Shown: positions 40,428 through 51,917 of the stretch, in pieces
Numbering within the stretch: the stretch's first letter is position 1
Layout: each line of letters begins with the position of its first letter
Assembly: GCA_010909725.1 (NCBI GenBank)
Contig: JAACMV010000022.1
Span: 496,001-560,000, forward strand
Length of the DNA stretch: 64,000 bases
Source: Picochlorum sp. 'celeri'
Lineage: Eukaryota > Chlorophyta > Trebouxiophyceae
Reading direction: 5' to 3'
Position numbers and translations under genes: made by a program
The notes under the pieces: model-generated
What the model was told of the DNA's origin: nothing
The model's database searches: none
Seen by the model: the letters and a program-made list of their open reading frames with translations, nothing else

Positions 40428-42999
40428 TCATATCTTTGAATAAAGCCATTGTATGATGGTCTTGAAGGCATCGTTTGTCACGTTGGGTCCATAGTCAGAG
40501 AATGAGTTCTGGAAGTTGTAAATATACCTGCTCCAAATTTTCTGGATGTTATTCTGCATTCTTTCGATATCTTCCTTGCTAACTGCTAACAGAATATCAG
40601 GAAGCTTGGACATGTCTTGAAAAGAGACTCTTAAACTAAACTCCTCAATGCGCAACACAGTCTCAAAGTCTCCCAGGACATCGTCAATAATGATGACAGG
40701 TATGCACCCATGCAATACACTATCTTCAAATCTAGTAGTAAACCCTTCTCCCATCAACACAGGACAGAATATCGATCGATTCAAAAGCTCAGAGTACGTC
40801 AGAGTGATGTTCGGTGGATTACTTTCTCCAATATATATCTTGTACTTCTCCCACCAGCTTTCCTCTTTGCAGAGCCTGGTCAGATTTTGCCTTGATCCTC
40901 TCGAGTACTTTGGAAGCCAATCCAATGTTCTTCCTTTGTGAGATGCGAGAAAATCTCTCTGCACTGGTGGTGAGTTCGAAACGAAAGGCGATCCAGCAAA
41001 CTTGCCCTTGAAAAACATCTGTGGAATCACCAAATCCTTCTCTGGATCCACGCATCTTTCATATCCAATAAGGTTTCTCATACCCTTTGGTTGATAAATT
41101 TTATCTTTTGCCTTTGTGTCAAACATATCCGGACCATAGCTTGTGAAACTGTGATTGTTATACCCAGTATAGCCCCAGTGGGTCAGGATAATGGCATTTC
41201 TGAGGACTTTGGGCACCCAGCAACTACCTTCGTCATGAGGAGCCAGCTGCGCCAGAGAAAGTAATTTATGTATGCACGAGTCACAAAGAAAAATGACGAT
41301 ATAATTTCAACGCACCAATATGTGGTCTCTGCCGTTCTTTCTATCCCAGTAGGGATACATTCTTCGAATCCAGTGCTGGGCTTCATACATCATTGACGCT
41401 GCCATATACACACGAGCTGAGGCTCGAGGAGTATGATACGATGGGAAGTCATTGAAATTAGCCACAGGAAACTGCAAACATGCCGTATACATCGGAATAT
41501 AAAAGAAATCGGCTTCCTCTGGGTCAAGGGTCCTGTGGGGACTTTGCAAAAAGAGCTCATGCAAGCCAGTTTCAGAGCAATATACATGGCCTTGGGGCAC
41601 GGAAGCATTTGATGCGTCAAATGTCCGATGAACACATGACCCGGCATCAACCCTGTACTGTAGTAAGGTTTGATCAAAAATTGGATCCATGTTGGACACA
41701 TATATAAGTGGACGCAGTCTTTTCCCACCCGATGGCAATTCGCTCCCTGGTATCCTTGCAAAATCTCGAATCCAAGGATCTATTTCTGTATCATCTGTTG
41801 ATTTTATATACATCCCAGGTACCTTGTGTGCACAATCATGCCCATACCACCCTGCATCACATTTGCAAAACCCACTGATGCAGATTCCGTGTCCACCACA
41901 TTGATTAATGCAAAAGCTCTCTCTATTCAATTGACAAAATTCTCCAGCCATCCCATCTGCAATGCAGGGGCATTTAAATTCTGGTGTATCAGCTTCGCAC
42001 CACCCATGAGGCCCAAGCAATTGCTCATATGTAGGCCGATCCTTGCTAGCAGGTGCAATATTACCATGACTATCATTCCTTGGCTGACAATGCAAAGACA
42101 GCTGACGCCCAGATTTTATTGGTGGTGTTCCAGGGATGGAACCAACAGGTGCCGGCACCCTTCCATACTTTGTGTGAGTTGGACAATAGCAGGTGCCAGT
42201 ATCCCTATCACAATACCCAGCACATGCCCCACTCGTGCCATATCCAAGTGATATATTGAAAGGCTCATCATAAGGCTCAAACGATCCTGGTGTTCCATAC
42301 CGTTGACTGCATGGCCTGTTACGCCGAACGTCACACGCTGGACCACTCCAACCAGCAGGACACCGACAAACCCCAGTAGAATAGTCACACACCTGCAGAG
42401 ACAGAAAAAGAGAAATAATTCTACGTGTCATCTCAGATCACTCCATGTACTTCCTGAATTGAAAAAAGGGTATAATAAAGCAGTGCCCTTACCCCAACAT
42501 GATTACAATTCCATAGACATTCTTTCATCGGTTTCCCTTCTGTGTAACCCTTTTCTGCATGTGCAAATGGATCCTTCCACCTCATGGGCGTTTGTGCCTT
42601 CCATGCCTCACACCACGTCCCTCGCGTCAAGTAACAATCTTCATCTTGATGCGACTTGCCAAACGGGTTGCTCAGAGAGACTCGTGGATAAAGACCCTTG
42701 ATCAGTAAGGATGGGTTATGAGAGAGCACAAGCGCCCCGACCCCAAGATGGAGACCCCCGTACAATAGCACTACCGATGCCAGAATAAGTACTAAAAATA
42801 GAATAGTATTTAAAATACCCAATCTTTTCAGGCTATCGCACGGGGAAATCCCATTCCCGGTACTCTGGTCGACCCGTCCCCCCTGTGCAGAAGAACACAT
42901 GTCTAACAGACGTACTTCATACTGAGCTTGCACAAGAGCGATTGCACTTGGCAATCTTCTATGAAATACATATGATATACATCGGCATTCAGCTCTCAT
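40428..42999 (-). CDS. EGF-exostosin glycosyltransferase (GT47)
   Basis: Three exons, 42493-42999, 41316-42392 and 40428-41246, are joined by phase-0 introns of 100 and 69 nt, giving 800 residues if the ATG at 42999 is used. An ATG at 42900 (MCSSAQGGRV) is the alternative start. A membrane helix (ILNTILFLVLILASVVLLYG) sits near residue 65, making this a type II Golgi protein. Cys-rich EGF-like units follow: CDYSTGVCRCPAGWSG, CDRDTGTCYCP and CGGHGICISGFCKCDAGWYG. The exostosin core includes TLDPEEADFFYIPMY, then RFEDSVLHGCIPVIIIDD and an FEDSVLxGCIPVI-type nucleotide-sugar site. GT47 enzymes transfer sugars in wall polysaccharides or glycoproteins. Exostosin with EGF-like repeats is common in algae. 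The specificity is unknown. Confidence 0.85.
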
Positions 43000-43121
43000 A
43001 CACTGGGGATATATGCCGGAAGGCCCACGTGTCTGGAGATGCCGACGTCATCATTTCCCAATCTAGAGGGAACTGATTCTTCCTCAACTCATTCATGAGC
43101 AGGATGGTTGCAAAGCACGGT

Positions 43122-43138
43122 ACGAATTTTAAATTCGT
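43122..43138. promoter_or_regulatory. Palindromic site upstream of the GT47 gene
   Basis: ACGAATTT-T-AAATTCGT is a near-perfect inverted repeat with a 1-nt centre. It lies 120 nt upstream of the GT47 start and 88 nt beyond the Mago stop. A regulatory role is inference. Confidence 0.3.
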
Positions 43139-43225
43139 GACACATCGTACTATATATATAGATATATGAGTAGAACAATGTGTGTATTAAGTTGATATCT
43201 ATGGCTTCAGTTATTATACATGAAC

Positions 43226-43666
43226 TTAAATAGGCTGAACTTTAAAATGGGCATTGATCAAGGTCAATGCCATACATTTGACATCCTGAACAAGATGATA
43301 GAAATTCTTCAATCCCTCGGGATCTTTACTCGACTGCACCTGCACCATCGACCCTAACTTTGTCGTTGCAAAAGACACGTGATCATCCCCTTGCACAATC
43401 TCCAACTCCTGCCGACCCTGCTCATCTGGCTCTGGCCAATTGGAATCATCTTCCTGTATAATTTCGCTATCCTCAACAATCCTCCTCAGTTCATCTAGCA
43501 CTGTCTGTGATACATAAACTTCCTTTCTAATCATCGTATCGTTCTTGTACCTCGAATTATTCGCATACCGCAGCTTTCCATCTGGTCGAAATTCCACTTC
43601 CATGAACTCATGGCCATGCCGTCCCTTGTGGCCGACATAGTAGCGCAGATAAAAGGTATCACTCAT
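43226..43666 (-). CDS. MAGO: Mago nashi (exon-junction complex)
   Basis: This 146-residue single-exon protein, [20 protein letters not shown] through [20 protein letters not shown] to the C-terminal [18 protein letters not shown], is highly conserved over the whole Mago length. Mago pairs with Y14 in the exon-junction complex, which marks spliced mRNAs. Its presence fits an intron-bearing genome. The gene is divergent from Snu114, another splicing factor, with 285 nt between the starts. Confidence 0.97.
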   Translation of the reverse strand: MSDTFYLRYYVGHKGRHGHEFMEVEFRPDGKLRYANNSRYKNDTMIRKEVYVSQTVLDELRRIVEDSEIIQEDDSNWPEPDEQGRQELEIVQGDDHVSFATTKLGSMVQVQSSKDPEGLKNFYHLVQDVKCMALTLINAHFKVQPI

Positions 43667-43951
43667 ATCTCCATCACTTTGGTTTTATTTTTAATGATCT
43701 CGCTGTCGAATTCTCCAAACACCTCTACTCTGCTGCATGGACATGGAACAAGACCAAAGTACTTCGGGATGGGATGCGCGCTCATGCCAATATGGATTGA
43801 TTTGGGCCTACTTTTTATGATATTTAGAACACAAATTAATTGAAAATATAGGAAGCAGCGGCCATCCTTCTCCCTCGTCTATTGACAAAGCAATTAACGT
43901 TACAAAAGAGGGATTTAGACTTTGCGCACAAGCATCGTGGTGGAAGTAACG

Positions 43952-46909
43952 ATGGATGAGGATTTATATGATGAGTTTGGGAATTATATAGGTCCAGAGT
44001 TGTCCGAGAGTGGTGGTGAGGAGGAGGAGGAGGCTGCGGTGGTGCATGGCCACGACCACGACCAGCTTGGAGGCCTTGTCGAGGGGGGTCAACTCGCTGT
44101 TGAGCAAGAGGATGATGCGATGATGGTTGGGGAGGAGGAAGAGAATGCAATTGTGCTACACGAGGATAAAAAGTATTATCCTACTGCGGAAGAGACGTAT
44201 GGTGTTGAGACAGAAACGCTTGTGCAAGAGGAGGATGCACAGCCTTTGGAGATTCCTATTATTGCCCCGATTGTGAAGAAGCAGATTGAAGTGGATGTGA
44301 AGGATGAGTACAAGGTGAAGCCTTTGGTGAGTAGGGAATTTATGGTGGGGTTGAGTGATGCTCCAGAGCTGGTGAGGAATGTGGCAGTGATGGGACATTT
44401 GCATCATGGAAAGACGACCATGATGGATATGTTTGTTGAGCAGACACACGAGATTCCTGGTGCTGGGTTTTTTGGGCCAGATAATCCGATGCGGTTTACT
44501 GACACACGGAGGGATGAGCAACAGAGAGGGGTGTCATTGAAAGCTGTTCCCATGACATTTGTGATGGAGGATTCTCGTGGGAAATCGTTTGCTATGAATA
44601 TGATGGATTGTCCTGGACATCCTAATTTTTCTGATGAGACATGTGCGGCTGGTCGTTTGAGTGATGGGGTCGTGCTGGTGGTTGATGCGGCGGAGGGTGT
44701 GATGTTGAGCACCAAGCAGGCCATTCAAATTGCAGCTGCAGAGGGGCTGTCTCTGGTGCTGGTGCTGTCGAAAGTGGATCGATTGATTGTTGAACTGAAG
44801 CTCCCTCCTGTTGATGCGTATTATAAAATTAGACATACGATTCAGGAGGTGAATGCATTTATTGCAACATCGTATGGGCCAGGTGCTGGTGTGGTGTTGA
44901 GTCCTGCAAAGGGGAATGTTGCATTCATGTCTGCCATGTACGGGTGGTCGTTTACGTTGGAGTCTTTCGCGCAATTGTATTGTGATATACATGCGTCTCC
45001 GATGAATCCAAAAACACTCGCTCAGAGACTGTGGGGAGATGTATGGTATGATCCTGAGACTCGTATGTTTAGGAAGAAACCTGCTGAGGGGTCAGGAGAG
45101 CGGTCTTTTGTTCAGTGGATTATGGAGCCAATGTATAAAATTTATTCACAGATACTTGGAGAGGATAGTAGTTCTGTTCGAGATATGGTCAGAGAAATGG
45201 GGGTTGAATTGCCTCATGAGGCATTTGATGCAGATGTCAAGCCATTATTGAAGACTGTCTTGTCGTCTGTGTTTGGATCCGCGTCAGGGATTGTGGATAT
45301 GGTTGTCAAGCATATACCATCCGCTGCATCTGGGACGTCTAGACTGGTCGACCTATGTTACACGGGTCCACACGATTCTGAGACTGTGAGACGGATGAAA
45401 TTGTGTGATGCGACAGGACCTTTATGTGTATATGTCTGCAAAATGTTTCCCAAGAGTGATTGTTCAGCATTTGATGCATTCGCGAGAGTCGTTAGTGGGA
45501 CTGTCAAAAATGGACAGAAGGTTAGAGTCCTAGGAGAATCATACTCTCCAGATGACGAGGAAGATAGTGTTGTTGCATCTGTGAGCAACTTGTGGAAGTA
45601 CCAAGCCAGGTACCGGGTGCCTGTAGAACAAGCTTCTGCAGGCAGTTGGATTCTCTTGGAAGGTCTCGATGACACTATATTTAAAACAGCGACTATTGTA
45701 GAGGAATTCACAGAGGAGGAAATCTACATCATGAAACCATTAAGACTGGAATCCAAAGCAGTTGTGAAGATTGCCACAGAACCACTCAATCCAGGCGAGC
45801 TTCCCAAGATGGTTGATGGCCTCAGAAAAGTAAACAGATCCTACCCTGCACTGACCACTAAAGTAGAGGAGAGTGGAGAGCATACCATTTTTGGAACCGG
45901 AGAATTGTACCTTGATTCGGCCATGAAGGACCTGAGAGAGCTTTTCAGTGATGTTGAGGTCAAGGTTGCTGACCCCGTCGTCTCCTTTTGCGAAACAGTA
46001 GTGGAAACCAGTAGTTTAAAATGTTTCTCTGAAACACCAAACAAAAAGAACAAGTTGACTGTCATAGCAGAACCTTTAGATCAAGGTCTCGCAGAGGATT
46101 TAGAAAAGGGCGCTGTATCAATTGGTTGGTCGAAGAAAAAGATTGCTGGATTTTTCCAGGACTCGTACGATTGGGATGTCATGGCAGCCCGATCAGTATG
46201 GGCATTCGGGCCTGATGCAGTGGGACCAAACATCTTTTTGGATGACACGTTGCCTTCAGAAGTAGACAAATCCCTGGTGAATGCTATCAAGAGCAGTGTC
46301 GTACAAGGATTCCAATGGGGCGCTCGAGAAGGTCCTCTCTGCGACGAACCCATGCGAAGCGTTAAATTCAAGCTGACTGATGCTGTAGTTGCATCAGAGC
46401 TTCTTGCTCGAGGAGGTGGTCAGATTATTCCAACAGCCAGGAGGGTTTGTTACTCTGCCTTTTTGATGGCAAGCCCGCGACTGATGGAACCAGTATATTA
46501 TGTGGAAATTCAGACCCCAGCCGACTGTATTTCTGCAATCTATGCCGTGCTTGCGAAACGAAGAGGACATGTGACAGCAGATGTTCCAAAGCCTGGAACA
46601 CCCATATTCATTGTCCAAGCATTCCTTCCTGTCATGGACTCGTTTGGCTTTGAGACCGACATCCGAGTCCATACACAAGGCCAAGCATTTTGCTGCTCCA
46701 CCTTTGATCATTGGCAAGTAGTCCCTGGGGATCCACTCGACAAGAATATAGTACTTCGCCCACTGGAACCAGCTCCCATGCAGTCCCTTGCCCGTGATTT
46801 TATGGTCAAGACTCGGAGAAGAAAAGGAATGACTGATGACGTCAGTGTCACCAAATACTTTGACGACCCCATGCTTTTGGATATGATTCAGAGCGAGGAT
46901 GACATATAA
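43952..46909 (+). CDS. SNU114: U5 snRNP GTPase Snu114 (EFTUD2)
   Basis: This 985-residue homologue of EF-2 acts in the spliceosome to control unwinding of U4/U6. The start is the ATG giving MDEDLYDEFGNYIGPEL, the family N-terminus, preceded by ten in-frame codons. The acidic N-terminal region is followed by the G domain: P-loop GHLHHGKTTMMDMF, G2 region RRDEQQRGVSLKAV, DCPGHPNF and SKVDRL. The last stands at the NKxD position with Ser in place of Asn. Domains II-V continue to the C-terminus (TKYFDDPMLLDMIQSED). It is a single intact exon. It converges with NUXM, with 34 nt between the stops. Confidence 0.97.
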   Translation: MDEDLYDEFGNYIGPELSESGGEEEEEAAVVHGHDHDQLGGLVEGGQLAVEQEDDAMMVGEEEENAIVLHEDKKYYPTAEETYGVETETLVQEEDAQPLEIPIIAPIVKKQIEVDVKDEYKVKPLVSREFMVGLSDAPELVRNVAVMGHLHHGKTTMMDMFVEQTHEIPGAGFFGPDNPMRFTDTRRDEQQRGVSLKAVPMTFVMEDSRGKSFAMNMMDCPGHPNFSDETCAAGRLSDGVVLVVDAAEGVMLSTKQAIQIAAAEGLSLVLVLSKVDRLIVELKLPPVDAYYKIRHTIQEVNAFIATSYGPGAGVVLSPAKGNVAFMSAMYGWSFTLESFAQLYCDIHASPMNPKTLAQRLWGDVWYDPETRMFRKKPAEGSGERSFVQWIMEPMYKIYSQILGEDSSSVRDMVREMGVELPHEAFDADVKPLLKTVLSSVFGSASGIVDMVVKHIPSAASGTSRLVDLCYTGPHDSETVRRMKLCDATGPLCVYVCKMFPKSDCSAFDAFARVVSGTVKNGQKVRVLGESYSPDDEEDSVVASVSNLWKYQARYRVPVEQASAGSWILLEGLDDTIFKTATIVEEFTEEEIYIMKPLRLESKAVVKIATEPLNPGELPKMVDGLRKVNRSYPALTTKVEESGEHTIFGTGELYLDSAMKDLRELFSDVEVKVADPVVSFCETVVETSSLKCFSETPNKKNKLTVIAEPLDQGLAEDLEKGAVSIGWSKKKIAGFFQDSYDWDVMAARSVWAFGPDAVGPNIFLDDTLPSEVDKSLVNAIKSSVVQGFQWGAREGPLCDEPMRSVKFKLTDAVVASELLARGGGQIIPTARRVCYSAFLMASPRLMEPVYYVEIQTPADCISAIYAVLAKRRGHVTADVPKPGTPIFIVQAFLPVMDSFGFETDIRVHTQGQAFCCSTFDHWQVVPGDPLDKNIVLRPLEPAPMQSLARDFMVKTRRRKGMTDDVSVTKYFDDPMLLDMIQSEDDI

Positions 46910-46943
46910 ATAGCAGACAAGTACTTTACAAACACAATATAAT

Positions 46944-47474
46944 TTATTTGCTTGGATCTCTAAACCCAGTCAATCGACTCCAACTATTCTGATATGCAAG
47001 CAAAAACCCAGCAACTCCTCCCAGCATACTCGCCATCACCGCTGTCGGTCTACCCAAATTTCCAGACAACCTCGCAAATGGCGGACTAGGATTCCCAGCA
47101 GCAGCATATCCCACTGGATACCCCACTGCTGTCAGACCCCCAACAATGGTCCAGTCCCTCACTGTGTAGTTTCCGACTGCAAACCACAATAGATACTAAA
47201 TTAGCATACGATCGTACTACTAGTGATAATCCATCCAGGATGGCTGGCCAGTGAAAAACAGAGAAAAAAATGAGAAAATTCATGACACGAATTGTCCAGA
47301 CCACATGGACTCCATCAACGCCATCAGCCACCATTCTGGTCATATAGGTGACAATATTTAACGATCAAACTCCATGCGCAGATGGCAGGGGTGTATCTGC
47401 AACGCACCTGTCTGCCAAAACCCCGGGGCTTTATCGACGACCGGATACGAGGGCTCTGTGAATATTTTCCCCAT
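46944..47474 (-). CDS. Complex I 21 kDa-type subunit (NUXM)
   Basis: Exons 47408-47474 and 46944-47176 are joined by a 231-nt phase-1 intron (GTGCGT...TTGCAG), encoding 99 residues. Exon 1 gives MGKIFTEPSYPVVDKAPGFW, which matches the N-terminus of the plant/fungal NADH-ubiquinone oxidoreductase 21 kDa subunit. Exon 2 carries the hydrophobic RDWTIVGGLTAVGYPVGYAA and the end FLLAYQNSWSRLTGF, the usual C-terminal signature. It is an accessory subunit of the mitochondrial complex I membrane arm. This assignment depends on the splice, since neither exon alone is recognisable at its end. Confidence 0.8.
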
Positions 47475-47670
47475 GGTAGTCTTTACATACACATTAATTA
47501 TATCAATGTAAGGAATGGTGTGCCATTTTTGGCACATGGCGGATTGCATCGGCCAGTACATGCATCCTTGCCTCCCCAGGGACTTGCAATTGCTCCAAGT
47601 GGACTCTAAAAAAGGAGTGGATTCATTCCTTCTCTTCATTCATTTATGAGTGTTGCGTGCTCATATCATG

Positions 47671-48738
47671 CTATTCAGGATGTTTTTTACTTTTATGCAG
47701 CAGCAGTGTTTCTTCCAAGTATGTCGTTCCCTTGTTCAAGTATCGCAACTGCCTGAGCAGGATGCTTGTTCCACCCAGACAAGCAGCGAGGGACGAAATC
47801 AGTACATCTATCCATACGATATCTTCGAATTCCGAGGTATGGCAGATCCAATTCTTCATAAACAGATACAGTCGCAGAATATATACAGAAGGATACCTAG
47901 TAGTATCTCTACCAAGATGGAATCGCCATGCTGCAACATAATGACTCACAAGTACTCTTCTGTGCACCCAGAAATACGCCATGGATGCCATCGATGATAT
48001 TCCAGAGCCAATAACCAAAGCTATGAGAAAATATACGAAATATGACATGGTCTCGCGACCAATGCACGTGTTTCCAGTGTAGACACAGTGATGGTCTAGC
48101 TCCAGAATGCATGTTCCACATCTACGGCAATGATGCGCCTGCGGCGGTTTCAACGCATCGCACACATGACACCATTGATATCCGATGCATCCCTGCTTGG
48201 TATCAATCCTCGTGGGCACCCTGCCTGGATGGTGAAGCACAACAGTCCAATACAGAATGATTGTGGCACTATAAAGCCCTAATGCAATGCATTGAATAGC
48301 CACCATGATGGTATATATGGCACCTTGACTTCTCACGTATGTATTTTGAAAGACGATTCCAGGGAATATCACGAATACATTACCCAGAAACACTGCAGTC
48401 ACCTGCAGTGTCACAAAGCTTGAAAAAACTATTCCAATGAAATGCTGCAATACACTCTTCTTCCACCTTGAATGACCCTGCGACATCTTCTCCAATCTAG
48501 ACAGAGTTTGATAACAAACAGAATCACTCTCATCTGCCATGTGATATCCAACCATATCTTGTATCCAGGCTGCATCCAACAGTGCCCCACATCCCTCACA
48601 GTTGACCATTGGCAACAGGCTCTCCCACCGCCTGCCCTTCGCGTCCACCACAAGGCTACATTCAAGGGTATTTATAGTGCTCTGACATAACCAACAGGGA
48701 CAAACGATTGTCTTGAGCGTTTCTTCGTCATTCCCCAT
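47671..48738 (-). CDS. DHHC-type protein S-acyltransferase
   Basis: This 355-residue palmitoyltransferase starts at the ATG giving MGNDEETLKTIV; five upstream codons begin with GTG. The N-terminal region has paired Cys motifs (CPCWLCQST and CEGCGALLDAAW) that could form a small zinc site. The DHHC cysteine-rich domain is CHVCDALKPPQAHHCRRCGT, followed by DHHCVYTGNTCIG, with the acyl-accepting Cys in DHHC intact. Four membrane helices flank it. Such enzymes attach fatty acids to cysteines of membrane-associated proteins. The unusual tail of the motif (VYTGNTCIGRETM) is a mild divergence from the common PWxxNCIG. Confidence 0.9.
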   Translation of the reverse strand: MGNDEETLKTIVCPCWLCQSTINTLECSLVVDAKGRRWESLLPMVNCEGCGALLDAAWIQDMVGYHMADESDSVCYQTLSRLEKMSQGHSRWKKSVLQHFIGIVFSSFVTLQVTAVFLGNVFVIFPGIVFQNTYVRSQGAIYTIMVAIQCIALGLYSATIILYWTVVLHHPGRVPTRIDTKQGCIGYQWCHVCDALKPPQAHHCRRCGTCILELDHHCVYTGNTCIGRETMSYFVYFLIALVIGSGISSMASMAYFWVHRRVLVSHYVAAWRFHLGRDTTRYPSVYILRLYLFMKNWICHTSEFEDIVWIDVLISSLAACLGGTSILLRQLRYLNKGTTYLEETLLLHKSKKHPE

Positions 48739-49168
48739 GTCTCTACATGGCACTTGTGAAATCCGAATGATTTGATGTCACATTCTCTATCTATCAGTCA
48801 TGTGCAGATGCATAGACATGTTTTTGACATATGTTTTCATACTTGAGAGAAAAGAACCATGAGTTTATGAGGAGAAAACGAGGTGGTTCTTTCGAAAGGG
48901 CTCAAGTCTCCTTATTTCGATATATATAAAATAATCGTTCTCCTGGCTGCAGCGACATCCATCACTGCCCTTGTACAGAGTCTTTGAGCGGCATGGCGGC
49001 TCCTCACTCGTCTCTCCCAGAGCCCAAAGCACCCAAAGCAGATCTATCACTCCCATCCTCCCTTGTGAAATTTATAATATCGACATATTAATAGGAAGAA
49101 ACATCCTGTTAGTGCTTAGGCTTAAATATCTTTCAGGAGTACTTCAATTCACGACTTGACTAAGAACA
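48739..49168. promoter_or_regulatory. Divergent promoter of the DHHC and P1 genes
   Basis: 430 nt between two divergent start codons. A 63-codon minus frame at 48865-49056 has no recognisable content. Confidence 0.4.
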
Positions 49169-49659
49169 ATGTCCAACTCTGAACTCGCCTGCGTCTATGC
49201 CGCTTTGATCCTCCACGACGATGGTGTGGATATCACTGTACGTTTATTTATTTGTATACGCTAAAGTAGCAGGGGCTGCATGCATGTTTTCCGAGTCTGC
49301 TGCCGTCGGCGCCGTGGAGGCTTGGTTTGCGTACAGCGCTGTATTCTCCTATATAATCTGCGGAATTGAATTTCATAATATCTATCATGTGATATATGCA
49401 GGCTGATAACATCTCTACCATTGTCAAGGCTGCTGGAGTCGAGGTTGAGAGCTACTGGCCAATTCTTTTCGCAAGACTCGCCGAGAAGAAGAACCTTGAT
49501 GACTTGATCACCAATGTTGGAGCTGGAGGAGGAGTTGTGGTTGCTGGTGGAGCCGGAGGTGCTGGTGCCGCCGCTGGAGGAGATGCCGGTGCTGCAGCTG
49601 CTGAGGAGCCAGTGGAGGAAGAGGAGGATGAGGATATGGGATTCTCTTTGTTCGACTAA
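49169..49659 (+). CDS. RPLP1: 60S acidic ribosomal protein P1
   Basis: Exons 49169-49237 and 49402-49659 are joined by a 164-nt phase-0 intron (GTACGT...TGCAG), giving 108 residues. Exon 1 encodes [20 protein letters not shown]. Exon 2 gives an alanine/glycine-rich hinge and the acidic end [14 protein letters not shown], the conserved stalk tail that recruits elongation factors. The long Gly/Ala hinge is normal for P1. It converges with the uncoupling-protein gene, with 84 nt between the stops. Confidence 0.97.
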
Positions 49660-49743
49660 ATGCGAGAATATTGTATAGGAAGAAATTCTTGTATGTCAAT
49701 ATAAAATATATTCTGGTGTAAGAAGAACAAACAAAGGAAAAGA

Positions 49744-50868
49744 TCAGTTTGGTTTGGCACCAAACACACGCTGCTTGACTTGTTCCAAGGTCACAAACAT
49801 GACAACGTTCCACGTTCCTAATCGGGCAAAATTTGGGCCGAACCCATTGTAAAAGGCCATGATACCGTCCTTCTTTGCTGTCTGTACAAAAGCATCCATC
49901 ATTCCTGAATACATACCTGCTGGAGCGCCCATCATTCGACTCTTCACGACATCTACAGGGGAGCCAACGCATACAGCGACAAAACCAGCACCCAAAGAAG
50001 ATGCAATATGACAATACAGATTATCTTTGAAAGCTCCGCTGCCCAGCAATGTTTGCTTGATTTGATCATAGGATGCCAACTCAGCAGCATTGATCAATGC
50101 ATTTCTGGCAATATTTGGGCCAAGCCCGGTCCACAATGCTCCCAACCCTTCCTCTTTGATAATGATAGAGTATGCTGATACAGCAGATGGATACTTTTTG
50201 GGCACTTGTTTTCCCTGGGACTGCATCCGTACCTTTACCAGATCAGTTGGACTTGCTATAGTAATGCCAATAGCCCCTGAAAGGAGACCAGAGGCAATTT
50301 TCACACCGAGCGAATCACCTCCTGCAATACTAGTACAGAATGATTTCACAGGATCGTATAATCCAATGCGGAGTCCTCCATAGATCACTTGTCGCTGCAA
50401 TCCAGGGCCCAGTCCTTTCCACAGTGCCCCAGACCCCTCCTCTCGTGCAACAGTCATACATGTCCCGATCAAACCTTTATATTTTGGAGCCGCATCCTTC
50501 TTTTGTAACTGCAACAGCACCTTGGCAGTGTCCAGAGGAAGACTGACAATCTGAAAACAATTCCATGATGATGATGAGGGTTAGTAGTGGTAGTATGGTC
50601 GTAGTAGTAAGACGAGTGTGCCACGAGCGATCGATTTGATCGATACGCTGATGATATTATTCAATCATGTTTGCTTATATTCCATCTAAGATGTATCAGA
50701 TCCCGCGATCAGCCATAGTAGGGTAGGTTTGTTGTTCGCGAGACGAGCACATGTCAATCTGGTAGACATGTGTGATATGCTACGACGCACCTCAGCTGTA
50801 CATGCTGCGATCGCACTGCTGGCAAAGGTTTGAGGAAATGGTAGACTACTGCTTCCAGATGGTGCCAT
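49744..50868 (-). CDS. UCP: Mitochondrial uncoupling protein (plant UCP type)
   Basis: Exons 50791-50868 and 49744-50550 are joined by a 240-nt phase-0 intron, giving 294 residues, a full-length carrier. All three carrier repeats carry their signatures: PLDTAKVLLQLQ, PTDLVKVRMQSQ and PVDVVKSRMM. The diagnostic stretches GLGPNIARNALINAAELASY and NGFGPNFARLGTWNVVMFVT match plant uncoupling proteins more closely than dicarboxylate carriers. Such carriers sit in the inner membrane and dissipate the proton gradient or exchange acids. The first exon also encodes the short N-terminal extension (MAPSGSSSLPFPQ). The intron contains a short inverted repeat, ACATGTC/GACATGT. Confidence 0.93.
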
Positions 50869-51223
50869 TGTGCTGGAAAAGAAACGAGTATTTACTGTGT
50901 CTAAACGATCCAGGTCGTCAGGGGTTTTGATTCCGCGGGGGCGCCCAAAATATCATAGGCCATTCCGTAATAAAATAACGGGGCATGCATTCTCAGTGTC
51001 ACGTCCTCGCATCCTAAGACCCAGTGTCCGTATTTTACATATTTTTGCATTAGAAGGTCTACTGTAGATTCCATTCAACGTTCGTCAGAGCCTTGGTGTG
51101 GACGATATTAGACAGGAGTGGTTGTTGTGGTGTTTCAAATTTCAATCACCGACGACTGGTGAGTCTAGGCACGCGCCATTGTGTCATTGAAGGTTTTTTA
51201 AAATAAAAGTATCTCGCAAAACT
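50869..51223. promoter_or_regulatory. Divergent promoter of the UCP and UBX genes
   Basis: 355 nt with no gene. No repeats beyond short GC-rich patches were noticed. Confidence 0.4.
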
Positions 51224-51865
51224 ATGCCCAAGTCTTCGGGACGGCAGCGTCGGGGGACGACCAATAATACCACCACTATGAATACTAGACCAGGACAGGC
51301 TGATGATGGCGACGCTGTCAAGTCTATCGCTGTGGGGGATTTTGTGGATGTGACGAATGCTGAGCCAGAGGTAGCAAGACATGTATTGGAGGCTCATGGG
51401 TGGGATGTGGATGAGGCAGTGTCGTTTTACTTGGAGACTGGAGGGGTGGGGTATCAACAACACACTGAGGAGCAGGCAGAGGAGGAGAATGGAAACCAGA
51501 TGGAGGTGGATGGGAGGCACCAGAGAAGGAATGGTACACGGCGGAGTCGAGGAGCGTCTCATCCGATTGTGGTACGATTTTTTCCTTTTTCAATGGTTTT
51601 CTCGTCTCTGTGTATATGGCATTCTTGCTGGTATGAATCTCTTCTTCTTGCATCTCACATTCATGGGTCACATGCAGATTGAGGAGGACGATGAGGAGGT
51701 TGTGGACCTCCAAGATGACGACGAGGATGATATCGAAGAAGAAGAAGAAAATGATGACGACTGGGAAGAGGACGAGGAGGAGGATGAAGAGGAGAACCTG
51801 AGAACGTTGGCATCCCTCCGTTCCAGAAGAAGATCAGCTGCCGACGTGAATTATCAAGAAGACAC

Positions 51866-51917
<52 letters not shown>

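Noticed and set aside
43151..43170. TATA-like repeat as a promoter element for GT47
   Set aside because: A short TA microsatellite (TATATATAGATATATG) occurs in many AT-rich intervals here and has no fixed spacing to any start.
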